A DNA stretch of 64,000 nucleotides, from contig CANTFK010000631.1 of the NCBI GenBank assembly GCA_947646735.1, forward strand, positions 1 to 64,000, given 5' to 3'. Position 1 is the first letter of the stretch. Each line of letters starts with the position of its first letter. The notes under the pieces were generated by a model. That model did not search any database. It was given only the letters and a program-made list of their open reading frames with translations, and had not been told where the DNA came from. This document shows, in pieces, positions 1 through 9,700 of the stretch. The DNA comes from Peronospora farinosa (Eukaryota > Oomycota > Peronosporomycetes > Peronosporales > Peronosporaceae). The translations under genes were made by a program, and so were the position numbers.

Positions 1-191
1 AACAGATTAGTTTTATTAGATAGTTAACTATATTAAATACAGTTTTTCTTTTCCCTCTCAACTAAGCGTTTGTTTAGTTGATAAGCTTCCTCTGCTCACG
101 TGTACGTGAGGTTTTGAGGCACCTGCTTTCACTGTAATCAGTGAAAGTAGACTATACTGTAATCAGTATAGTCGGAGGGTGCCCCATTACA
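1..191 (-). repeat. Partial Gypsy-type LTR, cut by window start
   Basis: Read on the minus strand, this stretch begins at 191 with TGTAATGGGGCA, the TGTAA start shared in form with the other Gypsy LTRs in the window, and continues past the window edge. It contains two consecutive perfect palindromes (about 127-149 and 152-173) that share the core ACTGTAATCAGT. No coding sequence is seen. It appears to interrupt the internal region of the Copia-type remnant at 192-283, suggesting a nested insertion. The family differs from Gypsy-1 and Gypsy-2 below. Confidence 0.6.
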
Positions 192-550
192 TCAGTCCTC
201 TGTCACGAGCTCCTTTGTTTCGCACTTGTGCAGCAGCGCTTACCCATACTTGGTGGCGCGCGCGCAATCTTGGGCTCATAACCTGTTGGAAGCCTAAAAA
301 CGCATGACGAAATGGCTTTACTTACGGACGCGTGCCAGACGCGTTTCGGCCCGCCGCCGCGGGCCTCCTCAGTGGCTTCCGATCGCAAAGTGATCCTACT
401 CAGTGCAGCGGCCTCTACCGCATGCCATACAGTTTACCTATGCATCGAACATTCTAGAGCTACCTAGAATAGACTATTTTAGAACAACCTAGCAGACTTC
501 ACCGGCGTACTTCTAGTACCCGGCTAGATACGAAGTTCCACTTTCCAACA
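192..550 (-). mobile_element. Copia-type LTR with primer-binding site and truncated leader
   Basis: On the minus strand an LTR runs from 550 (TGTTGGAAAG) to 284 (CCAACA), about 267 bp with the short TGTTGG/CCAACA terminal inverted repeat typical of Copia LTRs. It is followed directly, at 283-272, by GGTTATGAGCCC. This is complementary to the anticodon arm of initiator tRNA-Met (GGGCTCATAACC), the half-tRNA type of primer site known from Drosophila copia. About 90 bp of leader follow before the Gypsy LTR at 191 begins. The same primer site lies behind the left LTR of the Copia element at 40933. The start of the LTR is about 90 bp upstream of the transposase-like gene at 638. Confidence 0.65.
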
Positions 551-637
551 CAAAAAAACCAACGTTATACGGTTTTCAAGCCAATACCGACACCTCCTTT
601 TTGTGGTTTTTAGCCGTTTTTTTCGATACAATTAATA

Positions 638-2695
638 ATGGCCGAAGACTTGAGTGTCTCGGTCTCAGGTCATAAGCATCCACGTATTCCAACATCTGAA
701 CCGATACAAGAGCCATTCGTGTCCCTCCCTTCTGATACCTCAATTGTGCTAAACTTTGCATCAGAGGCTGTACAAGAACCTCAACAAGTGCAGAATGGCG
801 GTCTATCGCGTACAACATCGGGTCTTCCTCTCGGTCGGCGTATGCGACTAACACTCGGTCAAAAACGTGAGGTAGTGGACCTCGCGGCTAGCAAGAAATT
901 CACACATCGAGAACTGGCTGAGAAGTTTTGTGTCGGTCGCACAACAATCACTAATATCTGCAGACAAGAAGATTTGATTCGAACCGAGACGGATTCCGCT
1001 GATGCTACGAAGAAAAAACGCAAGACAACCAAATGCACGTACGACCTGCGAATACTGGATGAGTGTCTACATAAATGGAGGATGGAAGTGAAAGTTTCGA
1101 GTCCCGAGACGAAGCTCACAGGTACAGTGTTGCAACATAAAGCAATGGAATTGGCTTGCAAAATTAGTCAAGAGCCGTACGCAGTTTTACCGGACAAGGT
1201 GAAGCAAGCACTCCAGAGATTTACAGGTTCAAATGGCTGGTTGGATGGATATAGGACGAGATTTGGATCGTTCAGCAGTAAACAGACACATGGAGCAGGA
1301 GACCAGAGTGTTATCAAGAGTGTGGACATTCAGACAAGACTACGAGAGCTGCATCATAGTTTTAGTAATGTCGAGCTGGATGATATTTGGACAGGAAGTG
1401 AGTTTGCCGTCATGTACAAATTACCTATGCCGGATGAGAGTGGACATGCAGATGGTAACAATGGAAGGTATACGGTGGCGCTCTTTATTAGTGCGGCTGG
1501 AGAAAAGTTTGACATGCAAGTAATTGGTATGGATCGCAGCCCACTTCTATTGGAAGCAGTTGACACACAGAAGATGTACAATATTCAGTATGGATACTCA
1601 AAGACGGGGTGGCAGGTGGCACAGACGACGGTGAGCATGCTAAAGTCTCTGAACGCACTTGCTCGAGAACGCAAACGCACGTTTCGTGTGGTTTTAGACT
1701 CGGCAGTGCCACATGTTAAGGCTGCAATGATTTTGGATTCACAGGGAGACCAACGCACGTTCTTTGTGTACGATCATCTTCAAATTTACTTCTTACCCCC
1801 AAATTTTAAGGTTTTGCGGTTCCATCCATGCCATCTTGGCGTAATTCAAGCTTTTAAGGCTCGCTTTCGTAGCGAGATGCTTGAGACGTTGTTCAGCAAT
1901 TATCGACATGGCGTCAACAGTCAGGATCCGCATGGTTTCCATCCGCAGCGACACTTGCACACACGAAACATTTTTCATTGGCTTCACGTGGCGCTCTACA
2001 GCCTTGACAAGCAACTTATTCAGTCTTGTTGGGTTCGCAGTGGCTTGTTGCCTACACAGGTGATTGCATCTCTTAACTTGCGTGCCATTTTGAGCAGTAA
2101 CGGTGTGGACGAATCGTCCGTAAATGTCATTCCTATCATTCCCAGTGGCAGCGGTAGCGATAGTAATGCTGCTGACGTTAATCTAGTGAAGAAAGTGGCT
2201 TCAAATGGTGATCCCTGCTCGACCACCATCACTCAAGGAGGTTTGCCGCCTCCAGCGCTATTGTACCATGATCTGCAGCAACAGCTGACAAATATCGCCC
2301 AGCTTGCTCCTGACTTTCTACGCTGGATTGGCGTGAGTGACCCTAGGAATGCACAGGCATATGCGGAGATTGAAGGCAACGCCTTGGTGACTGACCCTGG
2401 TATCGACGAGGTTCAAATCATTCGCGGTGTGTTGCAAAGGCATGGATACTTGTCCACTAAGAAACTTGACGACGAGAGTCATGTAGAGGGGTCGTACGAA
2501 ACCTTCACAGATGTAGCTGAGGAGCTCTGTCCGGGGCACGACGAGGTTATGGCTTCCATAGGGATCCTTAAGACGTATTTGCGTCTGTCACGGGACACGT
2601 TACCATCGCGTGTCGAAGCAATTGTGCAACTAAACAAAGTTAAAAAAGCAGTTGATGCTGTCGCCTTCCGCGAGACAGTAATTCGTGACGTGTGA
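638..2695 (+). CDS. Domesticated CENP-B/pogo (Tigger)-like transposase
   Basis: Uninterrupted 685-codon gene. Residues about 66-112 form a psq/CENP-B-type helix-turn-helix (LTLGQKREVV, then RELAEKF and TTITNICRQED). Residues about 135-210 look like the second CENPB/Tc5 helix-turn-helix (NGWLDGYRTRFG). Residues about 245-400 match the layout of the DDE_1 endonuclease, but the catalytic positions are gone: the usual DE(T) block reads IWTGSEF, the second Asp block reads VVLDSAVPH (DS instead of DN), and the third, normally QPLDQG after LPPN, reads FHPCHLG after FLPPNFKVL. An intact frame with a lost triad suggests a host protein that keeps DNA binding. No terminal inverted repeats were seen around it. 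Its target is unknown; a host chromatin or regulatory role is inference. Confidence 0.75.
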   Translation: MAEDLSVSVSGHKHPRIPTSEPIQEPFVSLPSDTSIVLNFASEAVQEPQQVQNGGLSRTTSGLPLGRRMRLTLGQKREVVDLAASKKFTHRELAEKFCVGRTTITNICRQEDLIRTETDSADATKKKRKTTKCTYDLRILDECLHKWRMEVKVSSPETKLTGTVLQHKAMELACKISQEPYAVLPDKVKQALQRFTGSNGWLDGYRTRFGSFSSKQTHGAGDQSVIKSVDIQTRLRELHHSFSNVELDDIWTGSEFAVMYKLPMPDESGHADGNNGRYTVALFISAAGEKFDMQVIGMDRSPLLLEAVDTQKMYNIQYGYSKTGWQVAQTTVSMLKSLNALARERKRTFRVVLDSAVPHVKAAMILDSQGDQRTFFVYDHLQIYFLPPNFKVLRFHPCHLGVIQAFKARFRSEMLETLFSNYRHGVNSQDPHGFHPQRHLHTRNIFHWLHVALYSLDKQLIQSCWVRSGLLPTQVIASLNLRAILSSNGVDESSVNVIPIIPSGSGSDSNAADVNLVKKVASNGDPCSTTITQGGLPPPALLYHDLQQQLTNIAQLAPDFLRWIGVSDPRNAQAYAEIEGNALVTDPGIDEVQIIRGVLQRHGYLSTKKLDDESHVEGSYETFTDVAEELCPGHDEVMASIGILKTYLRLSRDTLPSRVEAIVQLNKVKKAVDAVAFRETVIRDV

Positions 2696-2814
2696 GTGCA
2701 AGGCCGTTGGCACGGTGACGTATTAAAATGGTCTACACTTACTTGGACATTGTTCGCTGCAGTTTTTGACTTTATCTTACACTTGCCAACTGCGCGGCAC
2801 AGTCTAGTTAGTAA

Positions 2815-4965
2815 CTAGCCTGAGCTTATGTTTGGGAGGCGATGCTGCGATACTAGTACTTTATCAAGTCGTCGGCTTGCTTGGGCTGCAGAAGGCGACA
2901 AATTTTGCATGAGCGGGGCCAAAGGTGGTAACACATAATCCTCCAGCGGCAGGATTGCACGTTCAGCAATGGCCTGCTGCTCAATGGAACGCTGGCGGCG
3001 TGCGTAGGCTACAATCGTCCGAAGAGCGCTGACCAACCAGTCGCGATGGCTTGAGCTCTGAGTCTCTAGGTCTAAAGTGCGGTCCCGGAAAACAACCGAA
3101 AAGGAGCACGCCTCGAGCAGTTTCGTGGATGGGTACTTGCGAAACACAGCAGTTTGCCGTCCGTCAAGCACTTGCAGTGTTCCTGCCAGGTCGACCGCTT
3201 GGCTGAGTCGTCCGCGTTTGTGCTGCCACTGCAGGGTTCCGCAACAATTACAATGGAGTCTGGTAGCATGGGCACCACCTCGCCGGCCATACTTTATCAT
3301 TGGAAAGAACATATTGATAGCCTGGACCAGATACGAACGGTGCTTGCCACCGAAACGGAAAGCCAGCTCGACAATCTTCCATCGGGCACCTTCAATTGTC
3401 TCTAGCTCTTCGTCTGTGAACAAGTACGTCTTACGCTTCTTGCGCAAATGCAGCGTCTTCAACACGCGTGGACCGATCCTCGAGAACGCACTCTTCTTGT
3501 TCTTCTTGCCAGGATGAGCTTCTTGAGGAGTGAACGCAGGACTAATACGTAGTGGCGTAGGAATTGGAAGCCCTTCATCATTTGGAGACGGGATGTTAAG
3601 ATCATACGCAGACGGACATGACCCAGCTCTCCTACGCAGCGGGTTTAGTATGGTTATGCGGCGGATTCCGTGGGATTGGGCCAGTGGCTTGCACATGTGA
3701 TCCGAATCGTCTTTGAGCTCGATCACTAAGCGACGCACGCTCGAGGTAAGCTGGTCCTGAGTTGACAGTATCACGTGTTCAGCTTCACAGCTCAGTAGAC
3801 GAGTTCTTCGGTGCTGTTGTAAACGGTACTCGGTGGGACTCAGCTCTTGTGCCAGCTCTGTGAGCGCCTCTTCTTGGTCACTGCTAAATCTATCATCGTC
3901 GCGGTTGTTATCCAGACCGAGCTTGTCCAAGTAGTCAATATTGTCAACATTTTTGTCCTCCTCCTCATTATCATCGTTCTCATAGCAGTCGTCATCTTGG
4001 TTCGACAAATCTTCGCTTGCGTTTCCAAAATGCATGTCCGACTCATCCAGTAAACTCTCACGCTTGATCCGGTTCATCAGCTTGCGCACGCTTATCCGCA
4101 TGTTTGCCGGATCAAAATCTAGCTCGCTGTTCTCAAAGACTTTTTTGTTCTCCAAATTGTCGTGTTCATCATCCTCTTTATAACTACCGGAAGCATCTTC
4201 AACAGCAACATCCTCCTCGGAACATCGATCAGTCCTGCGTTCCTCCTCCTCAACGATCTCCTGTTCGTTGTTGTCGAGTTCATAAGTGTTTACCTCCTCG
4301 GCTTCAGTCACCTTCTCTTTCTCCTCCTGATCGTTCGGCGTCATCGACAATGGCGCAAAGCTTTCATGTAAGGCACTAAACTCCCTCATCTGCCCTTCCA
4401 GCGTCGTTCTCCGCATGAGCTCGTCATGACTCAATCGCCCCGCGAGCGCTGCTGTACAAAGAGGCTGCGCCGGATAAAACTGGAGCCGTTGAATCATCGC
4501 ACGCCCATTGCCTTTCTTGCAGCTTTCATTGCTCAGCGGACCGCATGTGGTTATCTTTGACTGCGCTATGAGCGTCGCTCCCATGCTGCAACGCCGCGTA
4601 CGGTATGTGACCTCCTCTGTGTCATCGTCGTAGGGCTCCTTGTCCTCATTACTGTTGTTGCTGTTGCTGCTGTGCACGTCTTCCCGATCAGATTGAAACA
4701 CGCTACTACGCCGCACAATCGCCGACAATTTACCCAGCAGCACCACGCTGGACGAGCGCTCGCGCTTGTGGTGACCGCTTGACCACGTCTGCATCAAAGT
4801 AGAATCGAGTAAAAATGAGCTGGCGAAATTCTGTGCGTGCGTGCTGGAGATCGAAAGAGCGTAGTCTGAACTTGAGACCACGAGTAGAGAAGAGAGAAAC
4901 CGTCCGACCAACAGCAAGGCCGAGATTACGTTTTCTCTGGACAGGACGACCGTGAGTGTGGTCAA
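2815..4965 (-). CDS. Acidic protein with C-terminal PH-like domain
   Basis: A 716-codon single-exon frame. The middle third (about residues 105-380) is very rich in Asp, Glu and Asn and is probably disordered. The C-terminal 200 residues are ordered: FTDEELETIEGARWKIVELAF, a Cys/His cluster (LHCNCCGTLQW), then a segment resembling a pleckstrin-homology fold (KRGRLSQAVDLAGTLQVL ... RTLDLETQSSSHRDWLVSAL) with the usual late Trp. PH domains bind phosphoinositides or proteins, so membrane association is plausible. The N-terminus is uncertain: the first Met is followed by a hydrophobic stretch (VISALLLVGRFLSSLLVV), but a later Met (MQTWSSGHHKRERS) gives a basic, more usual N-terminus. The role is unknown. 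Genes at 638 and here converge with about 120 bp between them. Confidence 0.65.
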   Translation of the reverse strand: MTTLTVVLSRENVISALLLVGRFLSSLLVVSSSDYALSISSTHAQNFASSFLLDSTLMQTWSSGHHKRERSSSVVLLGKLSAIVRRSSVFQSDREDVHSSNSNNSNEDKEPYDDDTEEVTYRTRRCSMGATLIAQSKITTCGPLSNESCKKGNGRAMIQRLQFYPAQPLCTAALAGRLSHDELMRRTTLEGQMREFSALHESFAPLSMTPNDQEEKEKVTEAEEVNTYELDNNEQEIVEEEERRTDRCSEEDVAVEDASGSYKEDDEHDNLENKKVFENSELDFDPANMRISVRKLMNRIKRESLLDESDMHFGNASEDLSNQDDDCYENDDNEEEDKNVDNIDYLDKLGLDNNRDDDRFSSDQEEALTELAQELSPTEYRLQQHRRTRLLSCEAEHVILSTQDQLTSSVRRLVIELKDDSDHMCKPLAQSHGIRRITILNPLRRRAGSCPSAYDLNIPSPNDEGLPIPTPLRISPAFTPQEAHPGKKNKKSAFSRIGPRVLKTLHLRKKRKTYLFTDEELETIEGARWKIVELAFRFGGKHRSYLVQAINMFFPMIKYGRRGGAHATRLHCNCCGTLQWQHKRGRLSQAVDLAGTLQVLDGRQTAVFRKYPSTKLLEACSFSVVFRDRTLDLETQSSSHRDWLVSALRTIVAYARRQRSIEQQAIAERAILPLEDYVLPPLAPLMQNLSPSAAQASRRLDKVLVSQHRLPNISSG

Positions 4966-5411
4966 ACTGACTGCCGATCGAAAGGGTTTTACACTTGCAT
5001 TTAAAGCCGTTGCGTTTACCCAAGTGTCTTCAAGTGTTCACTGATGTATCAACTTTGAGAGAGTTCACGACCAGCTGTTGTTCGTCTACAAACTTCAGTT
5101 ATCAGATTTGAAAGGCTTGGACTTAAGTCGCACCCAAGTCGCAAGAACCGTTATTATAATTCTACTGGAACGTGTCACTGGCCACAAGTCGCCAGGCTTT
5201 TCTTCACCGACTTTACGGGCTCCGATCGTATCTAAAATACCAAACAATTGCTAGGCTAAAATTTAACTGAATTTTAACTGAAGTTTAAAGTTGAAGTTTA
5301 CACTTCATTGCATTGTTACGCCATATTACAAAGTACAACTTTGTCGCCTCGTAAACAATTGTACGTGCGAATGGTACACTGTACCACTCCTATTGACACT
5401 TTTTAGATCGA
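4966..5411. promoter_or_regulatory. Divergent intergenic region
   Basis: About 446 bp separating the PH-like protein gene (-) from RPP40 (+), so it should hold both promoters. It is AT-rich near 5260-5310, with a repeated TTTAACTGAA motif. Just before the RPP40 start, at 5390-5404, there is CTATTGACACTTTTT, which loosely resembles the oomycete initiator plus flanking promoter region, but the match is partial. No RNA gene or open frame was recognised. Confidence 0.35.
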
Positions 5412-6698
5412 ATGGTAAGTGGTGGTAAGACGTCTCGACGGGGTGCGACGCAGCGACGTGGCCGTCTCCAGGGCGTCAGTACGTTATTGCAAAGTAGTGC
5501 AGCTGCATTGTCTTCATCTTCTCGTCTACTGGTGTGGCACTCTCGCTTCTCGCATGCTGCGTCTCGTCACGAAAGCGTTTTGAATGGCCACGCGATGAAC
5601 CAGCAGCTAGAAGTGTATCTTCCATCCGAGGCCGGGAAAATCACGGCACAGTCGTTACAATGGGAAACAGGCTTTTATTATGAGGTCAAAGCATCGCTTG
5701 ATATGTTTCTATCGCCAGCTTTTATCCATGACTATTTAATGGATGGTGGTGCTGTGTTTATGGTGACCAAGAACGTGGCAATAGACGCGTCACAGTCGGC
5801 AATGCTACTGCCTTCTGGTCAATTGCTTTTACTTGTGAATGCAGATACGTACCAGACATTAGGGCTTGTAGGTAAGAAGTATGGCAAGGCATTGCCTGCT
5901 TCGAGCAGGACGGCACATGTTAAGCGGGGTCAGAAGTACATCATTACGCTGGACTTGACATCGTCTACGTTCACTGAAAAAGGAGAAAACCTCTTTAGAG
6001 ATCGAGTGAGAAAGTGTTTGAGCACGAAGCTGGAACATGTAGATATGGTGCTATGTGCGTACAATCAACGAGGCTCGGCACGCACGATCTTGTTTGAAGA
6101 CGATGATGCCGTGCCACGCTCGCGAGTCGAACTAAATGGCAAGATGAAGACGTTCAATGAGGTGTTTCTGCCCAAGTTTGATGCTTTTTATACCGCGCTA
6201 GGCGCGAATGAAGCAGGTGGAGATGAAGAAGTGGACATGTTGAGGACGTCGTTGTGGGAAGCGTACGACTGGTTGGGACTTGTGGCCTGTCGGTTGACCA
6301 ACTTGCTGCAGAGAAAAAAGTTAGAAGAGTATGTGTCAACGTTCACAGGCATTCCTGATTCGTTTGAGTGCGAACCAGAGAGCGAGATCACGACGGTGCA
6401 GTGGCGTGGTCTGTTGGCAGCGCCATTTTGCTCGGCTATTGTTGAGAAGGTGCAGCGTGCTGTTAGAAGCGGGGAGCTGCCGTGGGGTGCAATCACAGTT
6501 TGGGGCTTTCCGGATGTCTTTGTGTCTTGGGTGCAGCAGACTAAAACGAAAAAAAATGCCAAAGGAATGAGTAGCGAGGCCCAGCGACGAGAGCATGGCT
6601 ATCTGTGTAATGGCAACAACAACTACACACTGCTTATGCTACCAAACGACGAGTACTTTATGCTGCAAGCGCTTGGCCCTCATGACGCTACCGTGTAG
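5412..6698 (+). CDS. RPP40: RNase P/MRP protein subunit RPP40-like
   Basis: Single-exon, 428-residue protein. RPP40 is a eukaryotic protein subunit of nuclear RNase P (5' processing of pre-tRNA) and RNase MRP (rRNA processing). Recognisable family blocks are the N-terminal segment WETGFYYEVKASLDMFLSPAF with DGGAVFMVTKN, a central LDLTSSTF block, a WEAYDWLGLVACRL block, and the C-terminal tail YLCNGNNNYTLLMLPNDEYF followed by ALGPHD. The length fits the family. The N-terminal 65 residues are Ser/Arg-rich and low-complexity. It converges with the SKI3-like gene, with only 92 bp between the two stop codons. Family assignment is from recall of conserved blocks. Confidence 0.8.
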   Translation: MVSGGKTSRRGATQRRGRLQGVSTLLQSSAAALSSSSRLLVWHSRFSHAASRHESVLNGHAMNQQLEVYLPSEAGKITAQSLQWETGFYYEVKASLDMFLSPAFIHDYLMDGGAVFMVTKNVAIDASQSAMLLPSGQLLLLVNADTYQTLGLVGKKYGKALPASSRTAHVKRGQKYIITLDLTSSTFTEKGENLFRDRVRKCLSTKLEHVDMVLCAYNQRGSARTILFEDDDAVPRSRVELNGKMKTFNEVFLPKFDAFYTALGANEAGGDEEVDMLRTSLWEAYDWLGLVACRLTNLLQRKKLEEYVSTFTGIPDSFECEPESEITTVQWRGLLAAPFCSAIVEKVQRAVRSGELPWGAITVWGFPDVFVSWVQQTKTKKNAKGMSSEAQRREHGYLCNGNNNYTLLMLPNDEYFMLQALGPHDATV

Positions 6699-6790
6699 AT
6701 AGGTTAGTGTTACTTGCAGGCTAAAGCTATACCTTGCTTGCAAAGCTACAATAGAGCAGATTGAGCATTATTACGTTGGCTGGAACCTAG

Positions 6791-9700
6791 CTAGTTTGCG
6801 AAGACGTTTTCAACAAACGCCGCAACTGTAGATGAGTTGGAGTCGGACCCAGCTTCGGCGAGGGTTACTGCGACCTTGATGTGCTTGCGCGCGTGCTTGA
6901 CGTTGTTCTTTTTACCGTAAAGGAGAGAAAGCCGCAAGTTTGCCAAGAAACAAGTGGCGATCTCACTGTTGCTGCTTGTCGCGGTGGTAACACTACTCGT
7001 ATCGTCATCGGTATCAGTGGAGCCAACAGGTCTGGCAGCTGTTAACGAGGCCACAAGCTTCCACACGTTGATAGCAGCATCTAAGAGCTGTTGTTCTTCG
7101 TAAAGCCCAGCCAGCTCAATGAGGATTGGAACCAAACGGCCCGAAGAAGACGCAGCTCCATCTGAGACAGCGGCAATCGTAGCCAAGTATTTGTTGATAG
7201 CCTTCACTGTGTCTAAGATCGAGAGCAAACGCGCTTCTAACAGATCCAAGTCCACAGAACGTACCAAGGAACCACTCTCCTTGCCTGTCGTCACGCGGTT
7301 TAACGCTTTGCTTGAGATAGCAAACGCTCCATCTTCATCACCTAGTTTAAGAAAGCAGTAGCTCATTAACAGCTCCAACTGAGCACAGTCGTACTCATTG
7401 TCGCTCGGGTCACCCAATAACGATAAGCCAGTCTGCAACAGGCGCAATAGCTGGCGAAGAACGTCATCGTGCGATTCATGCTTTGCTTCAAGGCTCACCC
7501 GCTTAAGGACACTTGTCCCGGCAACAATGTATGCTTGTGGGTTCCAAGGTTGAGCACGAACCAGCTTTTGCGAATCCAAGCACAAACCCTTCGTTCCTGA
7601 TGGACCAGCCTTAAACAATCCTAATAGTGCATCCAGAAAGTTGCGATCAACCGTCTCTTCACCACAGGACGGAAAACTGCTCGCTGCCGCTCGTAAGTAC
7701 TCAGCAAGACAACCGGACACCTGAAGGGTTTGCGAATCAATCGTCGCAAAAGCCAACCTCATCCATAGCGTATTGGAGTTGAAGCCGTCATTGGTTCGTG
7801 ACAGCGCATGTAGGCGAGTCAGGTACGCATCTTCGGCGCCCACCCACCGCTCGTGAAGCTCCACCAATTGAAGATTCAGATGGTCACGCCTAGAAAGAGT
7901 TGACTCTGCTTGGTCAACTGACGACAAGAGATGATTTTTACTCGCTGTTGCGAGACGGGTAGCTTGAGCGGCAAACTCGTCCGTCAGCAAGCTTGCCATC
8001 GATAGGCCGACAAGTGCAACGGTTTCGCTATCATTCGACTGTGTGTCCTCTTCTGACAACAGTGCCTGAAGTAAATCCAGCGACTTGCCTCCTTTCGACT
8101 GACGGTACAGTATTTGCGCTTGCACGATGGCTTGCAGTGCAGAGGATCCCCCCCGTGAAGGATTTATCTGTGCGCTAATCTTGTGCAACAGCGTAGACTC
8201 GTCCGTCGAAGAACCCTCAAACTCACAGGACAGTTTGCCTAGCGTTGTAAGTAGCGTGTTCCATTCAAGTCCTTCATGTGCCTGTAATAACGAGGCCGCA
8301 CGGGCGTAAGACGTCAAAGCCTTGGAGTATAGTCCAAGACGATGTTGAGTGATACCGAGTGCATACCATGCATCCCCGTTGAATGGATCTCGCTCCAGGT
8401 ACTTATGTAGATAAAACATCATCTGCTCATGGCCGTGCTCTTGAGTATTCGTGGTGGATTCACCAACTGTACCCTCAAAATCAAGCAGTGCCATGCACAA
8501 ACCCAGCAAAGCATCCAAATCCAATCCAGCCTGTAACGCACAGTCAAACGCTTCGATCGATTTTCGTTGCTGAACTGCTGAGCTAGCATAGCGACGAGCC
8601 AACATTGCATACCCATTCCACATGGAAGGGTTGCTTGGGTTCATGCTCTGCAGCTGGACGAACGATTTTTGAGCCAGATGCGCTGTTGCAGGCACGGTAT
8701 CAGCGTGGCTGACGTAAAACATGCCTAAATTTGCCCATGTGGCGTCGCTATTGCTGCCAGTTTGGATGGATCGTGCCCAGGCAAACTGCTTTACTAGCAG
8801 ATTACCCGACACAAGTGCCAGACCATTCCAGGCTAATGAGCATGAAGGATCCTCATGAAGAGCCAGCTTGAAATTCATCGATGCTTTCGCTTTGAGTTTT
8901 GCGATAGTAGCATCTTCGTCAGTATGGGTGGGACCACTTCGGGCTGAAAAAGCTGACGTGTGAATGCCATGGATATTGTTTAATGCTTGGGCTTCATACC
9001 AATAACTTAGACCAATGTCGTAGTATCTCTCCGCCATCACCACCGCATTAGAATCATCAACAGTCATTTTGCTTTTCCTGGCAAGTACCACTGCCGCCTC
9101 ATACGCCTTCCTTCCCACGCTAATAAAGTCAACCCAGCTCGAACCTTCACCTGAAAAGTTTTCTGGTGACAAGTAGAACGCAAAGCAGTGAATATCGCCG
9201 ATCAGCTTACACGCTTCCACGGATGCAGATACAAGTGAAGTGGATGGTAATCCGTTCAGTATATGCGATGCCTTCTTCACTTTAGTAGCTGCGTTGCCGT
9301 ACAATCCTTCTGCGCACAAGTATTTTGCTTGCTGGAAAAGCAGGTCGGAGTAAATCATGGAAGCAACAGTCACGTCTGGGTCACCATCCGACAACTCGCC
9401 AGTAATTATTGGTTTGATACGCTTTAACGCATCATCAAAAAGCAACAATGAGCCTTCAATCCTCGCTAGCTCACAGCGGACGCACCAGCTCTCTTCGCCT
9501 AATTCGATGGCTTTCAAGTATGACCTCTGCGCTGATACTTGCTTGTTGAAATTTCGGTAAATATGAGCCAGAATTACCCAATACCGCGCATTCAAAGGAT
9601 CATTACGCAGTACCAAATGCATTTTGCCCACTGCCGTTTCGTCATTTTGCTCCACTAGGTGTTGTACTAGTCGCAAAAGCGCCCACGTAGGGGCTACTTC

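Noticed and set aside
272..283. tRNA gene at the GGGCTCATAACC sequence
   Set aside because: Only the anticodon-arm bases are present, next to an LTR end; it is a primer-binding site.
3077..3517. 146-residue plus-strand frame opposite the PH-like gene
   Set aside because: No motifs; the minus frame is longer and has a recognisable domain.
6188..6596. Minus-strand frames inside RPP40
   Set aside because: Shadows of a well-supported coding gene.
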